Origin: CAMAPP01 sp046153685
GTDB lineage: Bacteria; Pseudomonadota; Alphaproteobacteria; CADEGL01
NCBI GenBank assembly: GCA_046153685.1
Contig: JBJXGH010000027.1
Coordinates: 1 to 27,372, forward strand
Length of the DNA: 27,372 nucleotides
Direction: 5' to 3'
The notes under the pieces were generated by a model. The model did no database searches, was not told where the DNA came from, and saw only the letters and a list, made by a program, of their open reading frames with translations. The position numbers and the translations under genes are program-made. Position 1 is the stretch's first letter, and every line of letters starts with the position of its first letter. Shown in pieces: positions 22,793 through 27,372 of the stretch.

Positions 22793-23920
22793 CTAGGGAG
22801 CACCCAGCACGGCGTCGCGCACGAGTTTCTGGAACATGTGGACGTGGTGCTCCGACAATTCGGGGTTGGCGCGATTGACGACAAACCGCCCCTGCCGGTA
22901 ACCGGGTGACCTTAGGCCTCGTTGCACGTTCTCGCACAACCCCGCGTCCTCGGGAATGAGGATATCGCAGGTATAGTTCACCATCGCGCGCTCGGCGTCA
23001 TTGAGTTCGGCGTCCTCGAAATAGAAATCCCATACCTGCTCGGTCAATTCCGGCCCCTTGGGGACCATCTGGAACACCGCGAGATTGTTGCGACCGGGCG
23101 AAATGAAGAACGCCGTGTTCGGCCACAGCCAAGTGTAGATCGCATTTTGCACCGGATCGTCTGCGCCGACCGCATAGGCGCGGTTGTCGCCCACGGCGCC
23201 CGCCATGACGTGGCTGGTGGTGAATTCGTGCTCCCAGACCCGAAACGTCGAATAGTCGAGCAATTCCGCAAGCGCCGGATGGGCCGAGGCGACGTGGTAG
23301 GACTCAAGATCGTTGTCAACCAGCGCCTTCCAGTTCGCGCGCGTCTCGACCCGGTGCGAGTGGGCGAGCGTGAGGCGATCGAGGCCGGGGCAACGCTCCG
23401 CCATCTCGCGCGCCATGGCGCCGCCGATTTCGCCGAGCGGCCGCGCGCCCAAATCGAGATTGACGAACAGCAATCCCGCCAAGATCTCGACACGCACCTC
23501 CTTGAGCGCCGCCGCGCGGCGGTCGAAGCCGTGCGCGCCCTCGATGCCGCGCGCGGTCTTGAATGCACCGTCGATGTCATAGGACCAATTGTGATACGGG
23601 CAGACGATGACACTGCGCCGGCCCTTGCCGTCGAGCAGGCGATGCGCCCGGTGGCTGCATACATTATGGAAAGCGCGCAGCACGCGGTCACGCCCACGCA
23701 CGATCGCGATGTCGCGCCCGGCGACGACGGCGGTCGCATAGCTGCCCGGCTCCGCCAACTCGGCTGCTGGGCCGGCGTACAGCCAGCTGCGCGCAAAGAT
23801 CGCCTCGCGCTCGCGCTCGTAAATCGCCGGGTCCCAATACCATTGGGCAGGCAGGGTATGGGAAGCCTCGGCGGCGTCGGCGAATTTTCCCGCATCAAAC
23901 TTGGAACGATGCTTGGACAA
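22793..23920 (-). CDS. Rieske non-haem iron oxygenase alpha subunit (betaine/choline-monooxygenase-like)
   Basis: A 375-residue ring-hydroxylating-type oxygenase. The Rieske [2Fe-2S] ligands are C88, H90 (CSHRAHR) and C107, H110 (CPYHNWSY). The mononuclear iron site is in NWKALVDNDLESYHVASAHP with H209 and H214; a third ligand is probably D325 in IPEDAGLCENVQRGL. The C-terminal QRGLRSPGYRQGRFV and SEHHVHMFQKLV blocks resemble oxygenases that N-demethylate quaternary amines (GbcA, stachydrine and carnitine types) rather than aromatic dioxygenases. A reductase gene is not in view. No ATG fits; the TTG at 23920 has GAGGAG 7 bp upstream. It is divergent from the DadA-like gene, consistent with a shared catabolic locus. 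Substrate unproven. Confidence 0.85.
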   Translation of the reverse strand: MSKHRSKFDAGKFADAAEASHTLPAQWYWDPAIYEREREAIFARSWLYAGPAAELAEPGSYATAVVAGRDIAIVRGRDRVLRAFHNVCSHRAHRLLDGKGRRSVIVCPYHNWSYDIDGAFKTARGIEGAHGFDRRAAALKEVRVEILAGLLFVNLDLGARPLGEIGGAMAREMAERCPGLDRLTLAHSHRVETRANWKALVDNDLESYHVASAHPALAELLDYSTFRVWEHEFTTSHVMAGAVGDNRAYAVGADDPVQNAIYTWLWPNTAFFISPGRNNLAVFQMVPKGPELTEQVWDFYFEDAELNDAERAMVNYTCDILIPEDAGLCENVQRGLRSPGYRQGRFVVNRANPELSEHHVHMFQKLVRDAVLGAP

Positions 23921-24021
23921 CTCTTGGCTCCTCTCGTGCCGATCGAAACAAAACGCGACGACCGCCTCGCAAAGCCAGCCATCGAGGCGCCATTCATCCA
24001 GAATGGCGCGCCGCCGTCCAC

Positions 24022-24060
24022 CATTGCGTGCCGGCATTGCGTGCCGGCATTGCGTGCCGG
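24022..24060. repeat. Three perfect 13-bp tandem direct repeats
   Basis: CATTGCGTGCCGG occurs three times head-to-tail (24022-24034, 24035-24047, 24048-24060), followed by a degenerate CCTTGCGCC. The array lies in the 207-bp divergent region between the Rieske and DadA-like genes, 68 bp before the latter. It could be an iterated regulator-binding site or a recent slippage expansion. Confidence 0.85.
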
Positions 24061-24127
24061 CCCTTGCGCCGAGACAGGCCCGGTCGCTAGCCTTGCTTCG
24101 ATCGCACACAGCGCCAAGGAGCGAGGG

Positions 24128-25369
24128 ATGGGCAAAAAGATCATCGTCGTCGGCGCGGGCGTGGTCGGTCTTGGCTGTGCGAGCTATCTGCAGCGCTTCG
24201 GGCACGACGTCACCCTGATCGACCGCGTGCCGCCGGGCCGCTCGACGTCATTCGGCAATGCGGGCACCATCGCAGGCACCTTCGTCCTGCCCCTCGCCAT
24301 GCCGGGCCTGATGAAGAAATACTTCAAGTACCTGGTCGATCCCGAAGGCCCGGTTTCGGTGCGCTGGTCGCATTTCCCCCAATTGGCGCCGTTTCTCTGG
24401 CAGTTCTGGCGCAATTGCCGGCCCGAGCGCGTGCGTGAATGCACCGCAGCCCTCGCCGCCTTCATGCCACCCGCCTACGAGGCTTGGGAGCCGTTATTCA
24501 AGGACGCCGGCCTGCTGCACCTCGTGCGCCACAATGGCGGGCTGTGGCTTTACCGGGACAAGGCCGCGTTGATGAAGGATTGGCCGTTCTGGCGCGGGCG
24601 GCGCGACAACGGCTTCGAATTCACCGAGCTCGACGAGAACATGCTGCGCCAAACCGAGCCCGCGGTGTCGCGCGATTGGCAGGCCGCCATCCTCGAACCC
24701 GATTGGCATTCGGTCGCCAATCCCTACGACATCTCGGTCGGGCTTTTCGCCCATCTGCGCGCGCGCGGCGCCAAGCTGATCGAAGCCGAGGTGCACGATT
24801 TTGAAAAAACCGCGGACGGCGTCGGCGCGGTCGTCACCGAAAAAGGTCGCTACCAGGCCGATGCGGTGGTGATCGCGGCTGGCGCTTGGTCGCATAAGCT
24901 CGCGAAAAAACTCGGCAGCCGAGTGCCGCTCGAAAGCCAACGCGGCTATCACGTGACCTTACCCAATCCCGGAGTCGAAACCCGTCACACCGTGGTCGTC
25001 GGCTCGGCCAAGATCGCGATCACGACCTTGAATACGGGCTTGCGCATTGTCGGCGCCTCGGCTTTTCCCGGCGTGGACGCGCCGGCCGATTGGCGCCAGT
25101 CGAAGATGGTTCTTGCCTGGGGCAAGCGGGTTCTGCCCGCGCTCAGCACCGAGGGCATGACCGAGTGGTTCGGCGAGCGTCCGCTGACGCCCGATTCGAT
25201 TCCCGTGATCGGCCCCTCGCCCCATTTCAAGAACGTGTATTACGCTTTCGGCCACAGCCATATGGGACTGACCACGGGGGCCGTCACGGGGCGGCTGATC
25301 GCGCAAATGGTTACGGGCCAGGCAACCCCCATCGACATGCGACCCTATCGCATCGACCGCGACTACTGA
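24128..25369 (+). CDS. DadA-like FAD-dependent amino acid/amine dehydrogenase
   Basis: A 413-residue DAO-superfamily flavoprotein. The FAD motif IIVVGAGVVGLGCASYLQRFG is at residues 5-25, then the DadA-type segment STSFGNAGTIAG, and the C-terminal block RPLTPDSIPVIGPSPHFKNVYYAFGHSHMGLTTGA that closes the flavin site. D-amino acid dehydrogenases of this type deaminate D-amino acids or oxidise secondary amines such as N-methylated amino acids, with electrons passing to the respiratory chain. The divergent Rieske oxygenase and the following DoeA-like gene suggest the substrate is a product of betaine or cyclic-solute breakdown. The ATG at 24128 follows an AAGGAG site; the much longer upstream frame is over the Rieske gene. 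Confidence 0.85.
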   Translation: MGKKIIVVGAGVVGLGCASYLQRFGHDVTLIDRVPPGRSTSFGNAGTIAGTFVLPLAMPGLMKKYFKYLVDPEGPVSVRWSHFPQLAPFLWQFWRNCRPERVRECTAALAAFMPPAYEAWEPLFKDAGLLHLVRHNGGLWLYRDKAALMKDWPFWRGRRDNGFEFTELDENMLRQTEPAVSRDWQAAILEPDWHSVANPYDISVGLFAHLRARGAKLIEAEVHDFEKTADGVGAVVTEKGRYQADAVVIAAGAWSHKLAKKLGSRVPLESQRGYHVTLPNPGVETRHTVVVGSAKIAITTLNTGLRIVGASAFPGVDAPADWRQSKMVLAWGKRVLPALSTEGMTEWFGERPLTPDSIPVIGPSPHFKNVYYAFGHSHMGLTTGAVTGRLIAQMVTGQATPIDMRPYRIDRDY

Positions 25370-25440
25370 TTCGCTTTGCGCGTTCTGGCCGCAATACGGA
25401 GCCGCGCCATCCGCGCACGGCCGCACGAAAAGGATACGAG

Positions 25441-26604
25441 ATGATTTTTGCTCCCGACGAATACGCCCGCCGCATCGCCAAGGTCCGCGCCCGCATGGCC
25501 CAAGACGGCCTTGACGTGCTCGTCGAGGCCGATCCCGCGAACATGAACTATCTCACCGGCTACGACGGCTGGAGCTTCTACACCCCGCAAGTCGTCGTCC
25601 TGGCGATGGACGGCGAGGCTGTGTGGATCGGGCGTGGGCTCGACCGCGGCGGGGCGCGCCTCACCTGCCACATGGCGCCCGAGAACCTCGTCGCCTATCC
25701 CGATCATCTGGTGCAGCACCCGACCAACCACCCCATGCAATTCGTCGCCGAGGAAATGGCGCGACGCGGCTGGGACAAGGGGCGCATCGGCTTCAACGAC
25801 GATTGCTTCACCTTCTCGCCCCGCGCGCGCGACACCCTGGAGGCGGCGCTGGCGAACGCGCGGCTGGTGGCGGCGGATTTGCTGGTCAACTGGGTGCGTC
25901 TGGTCAAATCCGACGCCGAGCTTGCGCTCATGCGCAAGGCCGCGCGCACGGTCGAGCGGATGTTGGCGGCGTATTACACCCATATGCGCCCCGGCGTGCG
26001 CCAATGCGACGTGGCGGCGGAGATCATCAAGGTCCAGGTGGCTGGCACCGCCGAGGGCGGCGGCGACTACACCACGCCCATTTTCATGCCGGTCGGCGAG
26101 CAGACCTCGGCCTCGCACCTGACTTGGACCGACCAGATCATCGCGCCCGATCAGACGACCTATCTCGAATGCGCGGGCGTCCACCGGCGCTATCACTGCC
26201 CACTCGCGCGCACCATCCATCTTGGCCCGCCACCGCAAAAACTCCTCGACATGGACAAGGCGATCCTTGAAGCCATGGACCACGCGCTCGAACAGGTGCG
26301 CCCGGGCAATAGCTGCGAACAGGTCGAGGCGGCATTCCGCGCGACCTTGGCCAAGCACGGTCTCAAGAAGGAATCGCGCATCGGCTATCCCATCGGCATC
26401 GGCTACCCGCCGACTTGGGGCGAGCGCACGGCCAGCCTGCGCCAGGGCGACCAAACCGTGCTTGAGCCGAACATGTGCTTCCACATGATTCTCGGCATGT
26501 GGCAGGGCGATTGGGGCTTCGAGACGAGCGAATCATTCCGCGTGACCGAAACCGGGCACGAATGCCTGGCCTCGGTGCCGCGCGGCCTGAAAGCGATCGT
26601 CTAG
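25441..26604 (+). CDS. M24-family hydrolase, DoeA (ectoine hydrolase)/creatinase-like
   Basis: A 387-residue pita-bread-fold protein. The N-terminal creatinase domain has ARIAKVRARMAQDGLDVLV-type helices and NYLTGYDGWSFYTPQ. The C-terminal M24 domain has HLTWTDQ, CAGVHRRYHCPLARTIHLG, IGYPIGIGYPPTWGERT and CFHMILGMWQGDWGFE. These blocks closely recall ectoine hydrolase DoeA/EutD. The positions that bind metals in Xaa-Pro aminopeptidases are altered (the GHG-type His becomes GYP; Asp ligands are replaced near 242-253), as expected for metal-independent creatinase/DoeA-like C-N hydrolases. The usual partner doeB is absent here, so ectoine is possible, not demonstrated. ATG 25441 has AAAAGG upstream; 71 bp follow the DadA-like stop. 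It ends 7 bp before the convergent cupin gene. Confidence 0.82.
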   Translation: MIFAPDEYARRIAKVRARMAQDGLDVLVEADPANMNYLTGYDGWSFYTPQVVVLAMDGEAVWIGRGLDRGGARLTCHMAPENLVAYPDHLVQHPTNHPMQFVAEEMARRGWDKGRIGFNDDCFTFSPRARDTLEAALANARLVAADLLVNWVRLVKSDAELALMRKAARTVERMLAAYYTHMRPGVRQCDVAAEIIKVQVAGTAEGGGDYTTPIFMPVGEQTSASHLTWTDQIIAPDQTTYLECAGVHRRYHCPLARTIHLGPPPQKLLDMDKAILEAMDHALEQVRPGNSCEQVEAAFRATLAKHGLKKESRIGYPIGIGYPPTWGERTASLRQGDQTVLEPNMCFHMILGMWQGDWGFETSESFRVTETGHECLASVPRGLKAIV

Positions 26605-26611
26605 GCGCGAA

Positions 26612-27118
26612 TTAGACGATTGGCGCGCCGGCAAGAAACGCCGCGACATGCGGCTCGGCGGCCAGTTCCGCAAGCTCGGCGGCGCTCGGCAATTGGGGCT
26701 TGTCGCGGCTCGCGTTCACCATGCACAGGAATCCGAGCGCCTCGCCGCGCGTCGCGCGGAACTGGTGCCAGGTCATGGGCGCGATATGCACGAGATCGTG
26801 GGTGCGCACGGCATGAACGCGCCGGCCAACCAGGCAATGCCCGCTTCCGCCCAGGATCATCACGGCATGGACGTGAAGGTGGCGCTCGAGTGTCGAGTGG
26901 CCGTCGGGTTCGACTTCGAAATAGCGCAGCTCACAGCCGAGTTCGGGCGAGGCGAACAGGGTTTGGCGCGTGATGCCCGCGAAGGGGGCGTCGCCGTCCT
27001 GCTTGTAGGCCAGAAGATCGACGCGTTCCCAGCGAAAGCCTTCCTCGCGCACGCGCAATTCCGCAAGCGGCGCTGGCGTCGCGTGTCGTGCCGTATTTCC
27101 CTCGCCCGAATCGGCCAT
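26612..27118 (-). CDS. Cupin protein linked to RuBisCO-like protein (possible methylthioxylulose-phosphate lyase type)
   Basis: A 168-residue single-domain cupin. The first cupin motif is GHSTLERHLHVHAVMIL (H74, H80, H82, H84) and the second is HDLVHIAPMTWHQFRA (H118), giving a metal-binding histidine set. It lies directly behind a RuBisCO-like protein gene: the ATG at 27118 comes 7 bp after that gene's stop, while an alternative ATG at 27139 overlaps it. In Rhodospirillum rubrum a cupin next to the RLP cleaves 1-methylthioxylulose 5-phosphate to deoxyxylulose 5-phosphate and a methanethiol adduct. The same role here is an inference from context and general resemblance. The weak AGG site favours 27118. 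Confidence 0.75.
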   Translation of the reverse strand: MADSGEGNTARHATPAPLAELRVREEGFRWERVDLLAYKQDGDAPFAGITRQTLFASPELGCELRYFEVEPDGHSTLERHLHVHAVMILGGSGHCLVGRRVHAVRTHDLVHIAPMTWHQFRATRGEALGFLCMVNASRDKPQLPSAAELAELAAEPHVAAFLAGAPIV

Positions 27119-27125
27119 GACGAAC

Positions 27126-27372
27126 CTAGCGGTGAACATGATCGCGCACGCGCGCGACGAAATCGGCGGTTGCGCGCGTCACGTTCTCGCGCGCAAGCAA
27201 TAGCGCCCCGCCGATCAACAACATGGTATCGCGGCCGTAGAAATCGAGCATCTCCGGCACGCGGTCGAGCGACATGCCGCCTGCCGGCACCGGCACGGCG
27301 GCGCGTACGCTATCCCATGGCTTGCGGGCGGCGGTCGCGATACGGCGGCAGGTCTCGGTCGAATAGCCGAAA
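27126..27372 (-). CDS. RuBisCO-like protein (form IV), C-terminal fragment
   Basis: The 3' end of a gene whose start lies beyond the right edge; 81 residues are visible (stop TAG at 27126-27128 on the minus strand). The block VPVPAGGMSLDRVPEMLDFYGRDTMLLIGGALL is the C-terminal barrel strand and helix of RuBisCO large-chain family proteins. Replacement of the carboxylase GGGTLGHP-type phosphate loop by IGGALL points to a form IV RuBisCO-like protein rather than a CO2-fixing enzyme. Such proteins isomerise or enolise phosphorylated sugars, including methylthioribulose 1-phosphate. The adjacent cupin supports a methionine-salvage or MTA-isoprenoid shunt role. The active-site lysine region is not in view, so the subgroup is unsettled. 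Confidence 0.8.
   Translation of the reverse strand, partial: FGYSTETCRRIATAARKPWDSVRAAVPVPAGGMSLDRVPEMLDFYGRDTMLLIGGALLLARENVTRATADFVARVRDHVHR

Noticed and set aside
24022..24060. CRISPR-like array
   Set aside because: The repeats are only 13 bp, contiguous and without spacers; no cas genes are present.
25441..26604. Calling the M24 protein a Xaa-Pro aminopeptidase
   Set aside because: The metal-ligand positions are changed and the sequence blocks fit DoeA/creatinase-like proteins better.

Overview
The window is about 27 kb of a GC-rich genome from what is probably an alphaproteobacterium of the Rhodospirillales or a related order. The evidence is high third-position GC, typical alphaproteobacterial families (paired DgcA/DgcN, betaine-type Rieske oxygenase, RuBisCO-like protein with cupin, ExoD, Tim44-like protein) and a TTAA-N7-TTAA motif resembling a CtrA box. 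I see no rRNA, tRNA, CRISPR array, insertion sequence or phage gene. Genes are densely packed, and several convergent pairs are separated by only 1-30 bp.

Layout. 1-377: 3' end of an HpaB-type flavin monooxygenase. 401-736: DUF1330 protein. 738-3929 (-): two tandem GlpD-like FAD oxidoreductases with a perfect 18-bp palindrome between them. 4117-5555 (+): SnoaL/NTF2-like protein and a carnitine-dehydrogenase-like 3-hydroxyacyl-CoA dehydrogenase. 5583-7030 (-): ArsR regulator, SRPBCC protein and glutathione S-transferase, with an inverted-repeat operator upstream. 7144-9149 (-): dgcN-dgcA, a D-glutamate catabolic pair. 9327-11593 (+): ExoD and a membrane-anchored GH17 protein. 11610-13675 (-): GMC oxidoreductase translationally coupled to a small membrane protein.

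14203-19777 is the most interesting block. A DSF-synthase (RpfF) homologue with both catalytic glutamates faces a convergent two-gene operon. That operon encodes an RpfC-like hybrid sensor and, in the position rpfG occupies in Xanthomonas, a cytoplasmic protein whose RpfG-like receiver is joined to PAS-PAS-histidine kinase instead of HD-GYP. It looks like a complete diffusible-signal-factor quorum-sensing locus with a rewired output. Inverted repeats lie upstream of rpfF, and the CtrA-like site lies upstream of the kinase operon.

20215-22193 (+): exported Tim44-domain protein and a secreted amidohydrolase. 22197-23920 (-): Rieske oxygenase followed by a CX5R phosphatase, both apparently starting at TTG. 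Divergent from these (24128-26604, +) are a DadA-like amine oxidase and a DoeA-like M24 hydrolase. Three perfect 13-bp tandem repeats lie in the divergent promoter region. Together these genes suggest catabolism of an N-methylated or cyclic compatible solute. 26612-27372 (-): a cupin and the 3' end of a RuBisCO-like protein, a pair known from the methylthioadenosine-isoprenoid shunt of Rhodospirillum rubrum.

All functions are inferred from reading protein sequences against remembered family patterns. No database search was run.
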